This document shows, one piece after another, positions 10,070 to 21,715 of a DNA stretch of 64,000 nucleotides (the stretch's first letter is position 1; every line of letters begins with the position of its first letter). The stretch comes from Lotus japonicus (taxonomy: Eukaryota > Streptophyta > Magnoliopsida > Fabales > Fabaceae). The translations under genes were made by a program, and so were the position numbers. The DNA lies in contig NC_080042.1 of NCBI RefSeq assembly GCF_012489685.1, positions 36,957,158 through 37,021,157 of the forward strand, read 5' to 3'. Under the pieces are notes generated by a model that had not been told where the DNA came from, made no database searches, and was given only the letters and a program-made list of their open reading frames with translations.

Positions 10070-13000
10070 TCACTCTGGACAAAAGTCCATGTTCAGATTT
10101 TTCAGAATAAAATTAAATCTATCCTCTGCTAAGGGCTTTGTAAAGATATCTGCCCATTGATGGTCAGTATCAACAAACTTCAGAAGAAGTACGCCCTTCT
10201 GTACATAATCTCTAATAAGGTGATACTTTACCTCAATGTGCTTTGCCCTTGAATGCAAGATAGGATTCTTACTCAATGAGATTGCAGCAGTGTTATCACA
10301 ATAGATTGGGATATTGCTCTCAAGGATCTGATAATCCTCCAGCTGATGTTTCATCCAGAGCATCTGAGTGCTGCATATTGCTGCTGAGATATATTCTGCC
10401 TCTGCAGTTGATAGTGCAATGGTTGATTGCCTCTTGCTTGCCCATGAGACTAGATTGCTTCCCAGAAATTGACAATTTCCAGAAGTACTTTTTCTCTCTG
10501 TTCTATCTCCAGCATAATCAGCATCACAACAACCTGAAAGCTTATACTCTTATGTTTTCTTATACATCAAGCCAAGGTTAGTGGTGCCTTTCAGATACCT
10601 TAGGATCCTCTTAACAGCAGTTAAGTGGGTTTCCCTTGGATCTGATTGGAAACGAGCACATAAGTGAACACTAAATAATATGTCTGGCCTAGATGCAGTT
10701 AAGTATAGAAGTGAACCTATCATGCCACGATAGAGCTTCTGACATACTTTACCACTTTTATCTTCTTTCTCCAGAATGCATGTAGGATGCATTGGAGTCT
10801 TGGCCACTGTAGATTCCAGCATATTGAACTTCTTCAGAAGTTCTTTAGTGTACTTGCTCTGATGGATATATGTTCCTTCTGGTGTTTGATCAACTTGTAT
10901 TCCCAGAAAGTACTTTAATTCTCCCATCATACTCATCTCAAATTCAGCCTGCATCATCTCAGAAAATTCTTTGCATAGAGATTGATTAGCAGAACCAAAT
11001 ATAATATCATCAACATAAATTTGCACAATTAAGATATCATCTTTATAAGTCTTGCAAAAAAGAGTTGTATCTACTTTACCCCTTACAAACTCATTCTCCA
11101 GAAGGAATGAGCTAAGTCTCTCATACCATGCTATGGGAGCTTGCTTCAGACCGTAGAGTGATTTCTTCAATTTGAACACATGGTCTGGTTTCTTCTAATC
11201 TTCGAAACCTGGGGGTTGATGAACATAGACTTCCTCTGAGATATAACCATTTAGGAAGGCGCTCTTTACGTCCATCTGATGTAGAACTATGTTGTGATTT
11301 ACTGAGAAAGAGATCAACAGTCTGATTGCCTCCAGTCTTGCTACTGGAGCAAATGTTTCAGTGTAGTCTATTCCTTCCTGCTGGCTGTAGCCTTGAGCAA
11401 CTAGCCTTGCCTTGTTTCTGACTACATCTCCTTTCTCATTCAGCTTGTTTCTGAATACCCACTTCGTTCCAATAACATGGACATTCTCAGGCTTCTTCAC
11501 TAAGCTCCAAACATCGTTCTTGGAAAATTGATTCAGTTCTTCTTACATGGCCAGAATCCAATCCTTGTCCTGAAGAGCTTCATCTATGGACTTGGGTTCA
11601 ATTAAGGACACCAATCCTTTCAGACTGAGCAAGGTCTCTTCAGAGGGTCTGAAGGCAGATCTGGTTCTGACTGGTTCGTCTTTGTTGCCCAGAATCAATT
11701 CCTTAGGGTGAGCTGCAGTGATTCTGCTCTTCTTCAGAGTTTGTGAGTTAGAGGGACCAGCTTCTTCCTCTGGTTCATCTTCCTCTGGCTCATCTTCCTC
11801 TGGAGCTTTGCCTTTGTCAGAAACATTAATGCTTAAATCTGCAAACTTTTCAACTAGCTTTGACTGGTCAGAGTCAAGCTTATCATCAAATCTAACATGA
11901 ATAGATTCTTCAATAGTCTTAGCATCAGTATTATAAAATCTAAAACCTTTAGATCTCTCAGAGTAACCGAGTAATAGACACTTAGAAGACTTAGCATCAA
12001 ATTTATGCAATCTATCCTTAGTATTGAGAACATAACAAACACAGCCAAAAGGATGAAAATAAGAAATGTTGGGTTTTATGTTCTTCCACAATTCATAAGG
12101 AGTCTTATTCAGAATTGGTCTCACAGAGATTCTGTTCTGAATGTAACATGCTGTATTTACTGCCTCTGCCCAAAAGTGCTTAGCCATGCCAGTTTCTTGG
12201 AGCATGGTTCTAGCCATCTCCTGAAGAGTTCTGTTCTTCCTCTCAACAACACCATTTTGTTGAGGAGTTCTGGGACAAGAGAAATCATGTGTAATTCCAT
12301 AGGAATCAAACAGACTCTCAAACTTATCATTCTCAAACTCTCCACCATGGTCACTTCTGACACGCACAATCCTACAAGCCTTCTCGTTTTGCACTTGAGC
12401 AATGAAGGTAGAGAACACAGCATGAGACTCATCCTTGCGGGTTAGAAACTTTACCCATGTCCAACGGCTATAGTCATCAACGATAACCATCCCATATCTC
12501 TTGCCACCTATAGACTCAGTTTTCACTGGTCCAAAAAGGTCGATATGCAGAAGTTCCAACGGCCTTGAGGTTGAGACAACATTCTTTGCCTTGAAAGGGA
12601 CTTTTGTGAATTTGCCTTTCTGACATGCTTCACAAAGAGCGTCTGAAGCGAACTTCAGATTGGGTAAGCCCCTGACAAGGTTTAGCTTGCTCAGCTGAGA
12701 AATCTTTCTCATACTGGCATGCCCTAACCGTCTATGCCATACCCACTGCTCTTCATTAACAGACAGAAGGCACTTCACATTCTGAGCCTCCAACTCAGAT
12801 AATCTGATCTTATAGATGTTGTTCTTCCTCTTGCTGTTAAACAGAACAGAGCCATCGATCTGACTTACAGCCCGGCAGGACTTTTGATTGAATATAACAT
12901 CATAACCCTTGTCAGCTAATTGACTTATAGACAATAAGTTATGTGTTAAGCCGTCTACCAATAACACATTATCAATGCATGGACTACTATCTACACAAAT

Positions 13001-13155
13001 AGTACCAGTACCAACAATTTTACCCTTTTCATTTCCTCCAAAGCCAACTTCGCCTCCAGGCTTAAGTTTCAGCTCTCAGAACATACGCCTTTCTCCCGTC
13101 ATGTGACGCGAGCATCCACTGTCCAGATACCATGATTGGTGTTTCAGTGGAGCTA
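10070..13155 (-). pseudogene. pol: S1 pol: protease, integrase, RT, RNase H (unit 1)
   Basis: Copia-order polyprotein. The protease motif WYLDSG is at 13115-13130. The integrase zinc-binding H-H-C-C (HRRLGH ... CEAC) and D-D-E core (HIDLFGP, RSDHGGE, VERKNR) lie within 11543-12967. RT follows ([10 protein letters not shown], then YVDDIIFGS), and then RNase H (DADYAGD, STAEAEY, YCDNTAA) to the stop at 10070. It all lies in one frame but is broken by TGA at 13076, TAA at 11543, TAG at 11195 and TAA at 10550. The last is unique to this copy; unit 2 has TCA there. The pol frame is offset by one base from gag and overlaps its end. It would make the cDNA-synthesis and integration enzymes if intact. 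Confidence 0.9.
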
Positions 13156-14810
13156 TCAAGGATATCTGCAACATAGATAATCTTGTCCTTAGGTACCCAC
13201 TTTCTGGGTCCTCTCTTGTTAGTTACCCCAGAAGTTCTGACAACTTTGGGTTTCTCAACATGATAATGTAAAGGAATTTTTGCATGATATTTAGACATAG
13301 AGAAAGATCCCTTTTTAAGAGGATGTTTAGCAACTTTAGCAGGTACAGGATCAGGCAATATGGTACCAGAGGGAACAAAGCATTCATACAAGGATTTAGC
13401 TTTAGACACAGAGGGCTCATTTCTAATTGGTTTAGAATAGCCAATGCCATGCATTCCATTTCTGCTTACGCCATAGATCATTGAAGCCATTAAGCTTCTA
13501 TCCACGCTTTTAGCTAGGAATCTTTGAAAAGACTTTTCATACTTAGATTCATTTCTACAATCAGAGGCATCACATGCAACAATTTCTTCTAACTTACCAA
13601 TTTGGTTCTTAAGCACAGAGTTAGAATTGATCAAGGCATGATTATCATTTTTCAAATCAGAAATAATTTTCTCATGTTCAGAAGGAGTCTTGGAAACAGC
13701 AGATAAGTTCTTTTTAAGCTTCTTATGCTTAGACAATAAGGAGTTATACTTATCCATAATATCAGACAATGCATGTTTCAGTTCAGAGGTAGAGAAAGAA
13801 GCGAATACCTCATTTTCATCGTCTGAGTTAGGATCTCCTTCTGATTCTGAGTCAGAGTCAACAGCTTCCTTTGACTCTGCTTCCTTGTCTTTGACAATCG
13901 CCATGAGTCCTTGGACTTCACCATCAGAGTCAACATCCTCTGACTCTGATTCATCAAATGTCACCATCAGACTCTTCTTCGTCTTGAAGTGCTTCTTTGG
14001 CTTCTTGTCTTTCTTCAACTTTGGACAATCACTTTTGTAGTGCCCAGATTCTTTGCACTCAAAACATGTGACTTCCTTGATTGAAGACTTCTTCTGGCCT
14101 GAGGACTCATACTTTCCTTTTGCCTTTCCAGAGCCTTTGAACTTGCTCTGCCTGTGCTTCCAGATGCGGTTGAGTCTCTTGGAGATCAGAGTCAGCTCAT
14201 CTTCATCAGAATCTTCTGATGCTTCTTCAGATTCCTCTTCTTCAGCTTGAAGAGCTTTTGACTTCTCAACCTTAGCCTTTTCAGATTTGGATTTCAAGGC
14301 TATGGACTTTTTCCTCAGATCTTGCATCTCTGAGCGCTTCAGCTCATGGCATTTCAAAATGCTGATGAGTTCTTCTAAACTCATATTCTCAACGTCTCTC
14401 GTGAGCTCTATTGAAGTCACCAAAGGCATCCAACTTTCAGGAAGACACCTGATGACCCTTATGACATGATCTTTTGTTGTGTAGCTCTTGTTGAGAGGTC
14501 GTATGCCAGCTACAAGCAACTGAAATCTGGAGAACATTTCTTCAATGGACTCATTTGGCTCCATGATGAAGGATTCATACTTTTGGATCAAAGACAATGC
14601 CTTTGATTCTTTGACTTTCTTGTTTCCTTCATGAGACATCTTCAGAGATTCGAAAATGCCTTTTGCAAACTCACGATCTGTAATCTTCTGGTACTCTTCA
14701 TAGGAAATAGCACTTAGAAGAATTGCTCTTGCTTTGTGATGTTGTGAGTACAGCTTCTTTTGATCTGCAGTCATCTCTGACCTTGGGATCTTCTTGCCAT
14801 CTGCATCAAC
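13062..14810 (-). pseudogene. gag: S1 gag, N-terminus missing (unit 1)
   Basis: Capsid/nucleocapsid protein open for 570 aa from the first ATG (14774), with coding sequence continuing to the duplication junction at 14810. The UBN2-type copia gag region covers about residues 35-150. An acidic linker follows, then a CCHC zinc knuckle CFECKESGHYKSDC (residues 237-250) for RNA binding. The C-terminus runs into the protease region in another frame. By comparison with S2 gag (56840-58548) about the first 62 residues, the 5' UTR, the primer-binding site and the 5' LTR are absent, replaced by the start of unit 2. S1 cannot be autonomous in this copy. Confidence 0.9.
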
Positions 14811-14934
14811 TCCTTAGATATAAACGAATGTGTAGCACCTGAATCAAATAACACAAACAAAGGAGTTCCAGCAAATAGAACCACAACCGAATGTCAGTGC
14901 CCCAAATAATAATAAATAACTTAATGTATAAACA

Positions 14935-15690
14935 TGAAGGTGCGAAAAACACTAGAAAGGGGGGGTTTGAATAGAGTTTTTTAATAAAGGGTATACTTTT
15001 AGAACTTTTTCAAAACTCAAGGATAAGAACTAAGTGCTGAAGGATAAGAAGTTAAGCACGCGAGTATTTTATCCTGGTTCACTTGAGATAAAAGCTCAAG
15101 CTAATCCAGTCCACCTGTGAAGGTGATTTCTTCCTTCTTCTGATGAAGGCAATTCACTAAAATCAATGAGTGTTACAACTGCACTTTGCTACCTGCTAAG
15201 TGACTAACAATACACTGATTTTCTCACTAGTATCCTCTTAAAAAGATGATCTACCGATCCTCTTAAGACTAGCTAAACACTGAATCAACCTTGATTCAGT
15301 CCTCTCAAGATCCGACCAACCTTGGTCTCTTAAGGAACTTTACAATGTAATGTAAAAGGTTTCGGGTTTAGAATAAGTGCTTCTTAAAAGCTAATGGTAA
15401 ACTTAGATGTTTAAGAACAGTGAAGAAATAATGCTAAGAGATTGGTTTGTAAATGTTGAATGATTTCAGCAAAGTTTCTTGGCCTCTTTCTTCTTTCTTC
15501 AGCCTTTATATACTCCAAGACTTATGATGTAGCCGTTGCTAGGGTTTTATCCGTTGGAGTGGCAATCTTGTAATATCAGACTGCTAGGCTGAACAAGGTA
15601 GGTGGCGGACAGACTGAGACTTGTACGATGTTGTACTATGATAGCGACCTGTCCTTTCACCAGTTGACTTGTGATCTGTAGTGCTTCAGA
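14935..15690 (-). mobile_element. Sirevirus LTR fragment (S2 type), unit 2
   Basis: Copy of 1177-1932. At two places it agrees with unit 3 and differs from unit 1: TTCTTAAAAGC against TTCTAAAAAGC, and GGAGTGG against GGATTGG. Units 2 and 3 are therefore the closer pair here. Confidence 0.8.
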
Positions 15691-17149
15691 CTGAGACAAC
15701 CCAAGTTTTGTTATTTTGCTTGTTTGTTTGTTGCATTTTGCAGGGATTGAGAGCCTAAATTCTAGAGTAGGAGGTGACTCTAAGGCCTCCGTGGTAATTG
15801 GTAAAGAAGGTCAACTCTTTCCCTTAGTTTAGCTCATGCATCTTTGCATATCTTCCTTTTGTAGCTTTTATTTTTTTCTTTTAATCTTGCATTGTTATTT
15901 AAGTTTATGTTTTGGGTCTTTCACTTCCCTATACTCACATGCTTTAGCTATAGTTTTGCTTCCTTACTTGTGCTGTTTTGGAAATGTTTTCGTGAATACT
16001 TGTGTTTTGTTTTTGGGGATGAGTGATTACATGTTGGGGAAGGAAGGAGGAGACTTCGGTCTTCCGAGTGTTTCTCGAGAAAGGAGTCGAGGTGAGTCCA
16101 TTAAGGGTCTATCTTTGACCCTTCACCATAAAATGTCCCTGGAGGATCCTGACTCACCTGCAATTCTTGGTTCTGCGTTGATTTCGCTCATAGCATGCTT
16201 AGTGATTCTTGCTTTATTCTTGAGACTTGTAGGATTTCTTGAGATTCTGAATTCATTGTTTGAACATTGTCTTTAGTTGTCCCATTTGAGCCTTATTGGA
16301 GAATTTGTTTTAGCCAAGTTTTTGGGACGGATGTTTGGTTGGAATATTGGGGAGTGATGGTCCTTGTTGTGTTGTTTGGAGCTGGAAAAATGAGAAATAG
16401 ACTCTTGCCCCAAAAAGAAAAAAAATCAGTAAAAAAGAAGGAAAGAAAAAGGACTCCTAACCAAAAGTTGGAGTTGGAAAAAAGGAAAAAAAAAAGTTTG
16501 AAAAGGTGGGTGCAAGAGACTTGTAAAAAAAGTGTGTTGTAAGCTCCGGGGTTATTAGAAGAGGACCACACTCAATGTGCTTGAAAGCCTAGTTTTCCCT
16601 TAGGGACCAACCACCATCATGCTTTACCTAGCCAATGTTTCAACCCTTTTGGAAGTCTCTTTGAATATTTGCATGTTTGATCTTTGTTGCTATTGAGTGA
16701 ATGACATTCAGGACCTATGAACTTGTTTGTGTGCTCAGTGCACTAAATGAACATCTTGTCCTAGGATTTTTAGTTCTATATGCTTCTCATGAATGGACTC
16801 TACACTCTTCTCTTTTCAAAAGATGCATGAAGTAGGTTGTCGGGTCTTTCTCTTGGAACTAGCTGTGATTACTTTGTCCCCCTGTTTTTGTGAAGTATTC
16901 CTTGTTGAGAGCACTTGTTTGGGAGCATTTCTTGCGCTTGAGGGCAAGCGAGTGTTATTTACGCTCGAGGGCGAGCTGTCGTTGAGTAAAGTGGTGTGAT
17001 GACCCTATTTTAGTAGTGTTTTTATGGTCATTTTCTTTGATAGTTTTGAGTCTTTTTGTTGAGTCTCATGTAGTGTTTCATGCATTCTCATGCATTTTTT
17101 ATTCTTTTCTTTAGTCTTTAATTTGTTTTGGTAATTTAGTAGTTTATAG
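15691..17149 (+). mobile_element. Athila/Tat-like 3' region and LTR start, unit 2
   Basis: Copy of 1933-3390, with the LTR start near 16997. It stops at the assembly gap. Three single-base length differences from unit 1 occur in homopolymers in the last 120 bp (T-runs near 17035, 17095 and 17143). Confidence 0.55.
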
Positions 17150-17249
17150 NNNNNNNNNNNNNNNNNNNNNNNNNNNNNNNNNNNNNNNNNNNNNNNNNNN
17201 NNNNNNNNNNNNNNNNNNNNNNNNNNNNNNNNNNNNNNNNNNNNNNNNN
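17150..17249. other. Assembly gap, exactly 100 N
   Basis: A run of 100 N, the conventional placeholder for a gap of unknown size. Flanks align to unit 1 at 3390 and 5601. The expected content is about 2.2 kb: the rest of the Athila-like LTR 5' part, the GGGTT site, the whole 1,207-bp S1 3' LTR and the first polypurine tract. Confidence 0.97.
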
Positions 17250-17570
17250 GTTCAGAGTGAAAAACTTATGACATAGATGAAAATCGAGTAATCAGAGCGC
17301 ATAAGTAATCAGAGTCATGGACAAGGTATCAGAGTCTTGGGTATCAGAGTCAACTTATAATCACTTCAGAAGAAGTGAAATGTATTCCTTGTATTTGCCC
17401 AGTGACACATCTATGGTCATGAAGGTGGAACTCTTAAAATCTCCAAAAGAAAAATAAATCACACTAACACATCTTACACATCAAAAACTGGGTTTACTCC
17501 CCTTTTTGTCATAAGCAAAAAGCTTGGGGTGTGAAAAACTTAGCTTGAAGTACAAGGTACTCCCCCTTAG
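17250..17570 (-). promoter_or_regulatory. S1 3' untranslated region with polypurine repeats, unit 2
   Basis: Copy of 5601-5920 carrying two of the GGGGAG-type polypurine tracts, near 17495 and 17560. One C of the first tract is missing relative to unit 1. No gene is visible here. Confidence 0.6.
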
Positions 17571-17815
17571 AGAAGGTCTAAGTTTAAAGGAAATGAAAAC
17601 GATGCAAGAATCAGAGTTAGGCGAAATAAAGAGAAGAGTTAATGCAAGAGAAGAACGTTTACCACCGGTCAAGGGAGTAAAGAGAAGGGTCAGTTACCAA
17701 GAACTTAACCTCGAGAAACCGTAGGAGCATTAACTTTCAGAGAGAAATGAAGCCTATATAAAGCGTTGGAGAGAAAGGTAAGCTTCACACCTCGAACAAT
17801 TTTCAGTAAAAAAAA

Positions 17816-18207
17816 ATGGCATCATACATCGTAGCACTAGAAGAGCTGAGGAAGAAGGCCTTTGAAGAGGACTTGTTCCTTAACATCAGGCATCCAGAGG
17901 GTGCAACTACCATCGCGGAGCTGACACGGACACTGCTGGAAGAGGACCTGCGTCCAGAGTTGGAGAGAGACCTGAAGAATTTCTTGCCTTCGTGGAGGAG
18001 TGCAAGAACTCAGCCGGCTTGAACTCAAGCTGCTGGAAGAAAAAAGAAATCTTGGAAGAGAAGCTCAAGACTTCAGAAGAGATTCTGGAGAGGGATGAGC
18101 TAAAGGACAGGCTCAGCAACATCTAGCATGTATTGGAGCGTCTGGAGAAGGATAGGTCAGAGCAGCGCCAGGAGTGCAGAAGAATGAGGAGGGATCCTTC
18201 ATTCTAG
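17816..18207 (+). pseudogene. Antisense ORF of S1, frameshifted copy (unit 2)
   Basis: Copy of 6169-6561 with the same start and TATA context. It differs by three single-base indels in short runs (near 17978, 17999 and 18042), which shift the frame after about 50 residues. Because the same few hundred bases next to the gap hold several other one-base indels while the next 8 kb hold none, the frameshift may be a sequencing error and not a real mutation. Confidence 0.5.
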
Positions 18208-18410
18208 ATTTTATGATGTAAAGAAATATGATGTAGACATAGAAATATGATGAATAAAATAAAAAAAAATTTGCAAACATATGAGACACAATTATATATA
18301 GATATGCAAATAGAATCACAAACGAATAAAGAGAATAAATAAATAAAAGGAAACAGAGTTTAATTAAAACAACGTTAAAGAAAAGAAAAAAGACGAAGAG
18401 ATCCTAAAAA

Positions 18411-21269
18411 CTAAGGTTTGTCAGATCGTCGCAGAAGTTCCAGCATCATGTGCTTCATCTCAATCAGCATGGATTCATGAATGTCAAGACGTTGTTCCAT
18501 GATGTCGAGTCTGGATGAGCTTGACTGAGTAGAACTGGAAGGAACATTCTGAGCAGCTTGAGGATCTGGAATGGAAGCAGAAGCATCAGGAGTAAACACA
18601 ACTGGTGCAAGTGCTTGGCATCTAAGAGCTTCAGCCTCAGCTTCAAGTCGCTCTGCCTCAAGTCTGGCTTGTTCAGCTTGAGCTGCTGCGAGACGTGCAG
18701 CTTCTTCTGCTTGAGCCTTCTTTCTCTTGGCTTCTTCAATAGCTTCAAGAAGCTTATTTCTCTATTCTTGTTCATGAAGAGCCACCCTTCGAGCAAACCT
18801 CTGCTTTGCAGCCTCAATGCTCTGACTTCCCTCTGCATGCAGGAGCTGCATCATAATTGGAACTTGAGCCACTAGCCAAGTGCCCAGATTGTTCCACTCA
18901 TCAGCCACACAGTCAGCATTCTCACTGAGGTCAGTCTGACCGTGCACATTGCGGAGCCTCAAAGAGGCTTCATGATAGAAAATATTGATGCACTCAGAGA
19001 GAGATGTGGGTTGGAGGTGAGTATAAGGAATTATGGAGAGGTTGGGTTCAGGAGAGGCTGGGTGATTGCTGCTATGGGCTTCAGAGGTACCTTGTGGAGA
19101 ACCAATGTTAATCATTTGAGCATTTGGTTCAGAGGTTCCAAGGTGAGGGTCTGAAGTTTCAACCAGAGGAAGGGGTGATCTAACCGAGGATTGGTTAGAC
19201 ACTGAATGTTCGGGTTCAGGTTCTGGTTGAATAGGCTCTTGTTGGTCAGGGGCAGGGTGAGCTTGTTGAGCCAAAGGGTCTGCCTCTTGTAAAGGATTAG
19301 CCAAGATAGGTTCATCTGGGTCTACTAGACGTTCAGGTCTAGGGCCAGGATATCTCCTAGGGCTTGGACAAGTGAGGTAGTATTCCTCTAAGGTAGACAC
19401 CTTTTCTTTTCTAACCTCCATGAATTTTCTAATAGATTCAGAGTTATTGGAGGGAGAAGAATCAGCAACATTGGTGGGGAAGGATACAGGTGTATAGGCT
19501 GTTGAAGAGTCTGTATCCGTGGTTCTGGCAGCAGGACGTGCTGATGCTCTGGGAACAGAGTGATCAGACGTTCTGGGTTGTGGTTCTGTTTGGTTGGGCT
19601 CTGGTTGTTCATGGATGATGGGTTCAGAAGATAATGGGTCGTACGGAATGGTAATGAGAGAGGTTGGATCTTCTGACCTAGAGGGTTGGTTCTGAAGCAA
19701 ATTCCAGAGAGGTGCTTCAGTAGGAGAAGGTTGAAAGAAGGAAGATCTTGGGGAATGTGGTGGAGAGGTGGTTTGTGCAGTTGGTTGGGATTCAGGAATA
19801 GGAGTGAGGGGATTTGAGGAGTGTTGGAGCAAGGCAGAAATAGGGAGTGCATCAAATAAATTCAAATCATCATCAGAAGCAAGTGCAGGCTTACTTGAAT
19901 GTGCTGATGATCGAGTCACTCTGGCAGGAGGTTCAGTCCTTCTGACCACCTCAGCAGCTGGTTCCACCCGAGTAGGCTTCACCACGATTCTGACCGTCTT
20001 CTTCTTCTTCTTGGGAGGACCATCCTCATGATCACTATCATCACCTTCATCAGGCTTTCTCTTCGTCTTCTTGACCAGAGGGACATCGGATTCCTCAGAA
20101 GATTCGTCCAGTAGCATCTTCCTCTGAGCTTTCTTCTTGGGAGGAGAAGGAAACTCTGGAGCTGGCGGTAGTCTGCTGACGAAATCATCAAGATCAATTT
20201 CGAATCCTTGAGCCCTGAGGTCTTCAACATAGCATCTGATGGCGTCAGGATTGTCCGCCTGTGTCCACAGAGGGTAGTCATTCAGAGGCATCCTTCTTCC
20301 TCTGATCTCAGAAGATGTGTCTTCATGAGCAGGAGCAATCTTCTTCTGGACCAAACCCATCTTCTTCAGGGAGTTTGCAGTGAAGACATCACTGACAATT
20401 GTGCTCAGATCCTCTACACATCCAGCATTGACCAAATCTTGCACCAGGTTGCTTTCAATGAGAAAGTCTGAGAGCAGCCTCCCAAAAGGGATATATTTGA
20501 TTGCAGACTTGATGGAGGCAGTGGTGCGAGACTTCCGGATGCATTCCTTCAAGTAGGAGAACAGGAAGTAGGGAAGGCAGATCTTCTTCTGGTCTTGGAT
20601 GAAGAACAACATCACCTTCTGGTTGAAGTTGATGTAGTCTGGAGAACTGCCCTTCGGTCTCGGGTTTATGCAGTGGAGCAGGATCTTGTGCCAGATCCTG
20701 AGTTTGGGGTGAAGGTCCATCACCTTGTAACTCGTCTTGCCCGGTTTGAAGGTGGTGTACAGGGCCTGGTTGATTGTATCCTTGGTGCTGGGTTTCAGCT
20801 TCGATTCCGTGAGTTGGAACCGATACCCATAAGCAGTATCTGCACCCAGCAAGTTCACGAAGGACTTCTCCGTGATGATGATCTTTCTGCCAAGAATATG
20901 AGATACCACCTGAGTATCATCGCAGTCGGCGTGCTTCCAGAATTCCTTGACCAATCTATCATACACCGGTCCTCGAAGTCTGTTGAAGTAATTTCCCCAA
21001 CCTTGAGCTTGGACTTCAGGACGAAGATCATACCCATTTGTAGCCAGGTTGTCGAGGTTGAATCTCCATTCTGCCAGGACTTGGAGTTCCTCAGGAGGAT
21101 ATACACAGTGAACGGCACAGCCCCGTTCTGCAACTGGAACACTCTGTTCTTGAGCTTGAACTTGTTCTTGTGTCGGATTCTCAGGGCCCCTTTGACCCGT
21201 TGCCAGACCAACTACCATGTGAGGGAACTGAGGTGCATCTGCAGTAGATCTTCTGGTTTGTCTCACCAT
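18411..21269 (-). pseudogene. S1 third ORF ('env-like'), unit 2
   Basis: Copy of 6765-9623. The stretch from the upstream in-frame ATG to the internal stop (922 codons) gives an identical protein, and the nonsense codon at 18762 is shared with unit 1. The stop therefore predates the duplication. The domain layout is as described for unit 1: plant transposon-type N-terminal domain, basic nuclear-signal-like patch, Pro/Ser-rich middle and C-terminal coiled coil ending in LRRSDKP. Confidence 0.75.
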
Positions 21270-21416
21270 TTTTGAAGTGGTTGAAGGTTTGAGGTAGAAG
21301 ATGAAGGTTGAAAGATGAAGAGAGATCGAGAGAGAAATCGAGAGTAAGCGGTTTTGAAAAGCAGAGAGAGTGCGAGAGTAAAAACCGGAAGTGAAAGAGA
21401 ACGTGTGTGTATAGTG

Positions 21417-21428
21417 GGTTTTATCAAA
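21417..21428 (-). promoter_or_regulatory. Putative internal promoter of third ORF, unit 2
   Basis: Copy of 9771-9782 (CCCACTATACAC on the minus strand), with the same CT-rich leader before the ATG at 21269. Confidence 0.4.
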
Positions 21429-21715
21429 TAACCGTTGTTGATTCAAAAAGCACTTTAAGATCAACGGTTGAAAATTAAAGATAGATAGTAACAGTAAAAT
21501 ACACAAATCACACACAGGAGAGAAGCACATCTACACGCAATCATAACAGACTGTCACACGGGCACAAGGAACTATGCATCAGAAATACTGACACACGTGT
21601 TGTTGTCTCAGCTTCAGAGTCAGTACCAGTGGGTACACACACTCTGATTGAGTTACCTTCTGGACTAGACATCTTCTGATCAAGAAGTATCATAGTCAGA
21701 GGTTCTGATCCATCC

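Larger units (their letters stand above)
1053..14810. repeat. Tandem duplication unit 1 (13,758 bp)
   Basis: The sequence from 1053 onward reappears at 14811 and again at 26457. The boundary is abrupt: gag of S1 at 14810 is joined straight to Ty3 protease sequence. Corresponding positions in units 1 and 3 keep a constant offset of 25,404 from 1053 to 5366, so there is no length change between them. Unit 1 is the only one of the three that shows both the S1 3' LTR and the S1 internal region without an assembly gap. Confidence 0.9.

Noticed and set aside
14811..14893. New Ty3 protease gene fragments at 14811 and 26457
   Set aside because: They are copies of 1053-1135 carried by the tandem duplication, not separate insertions.
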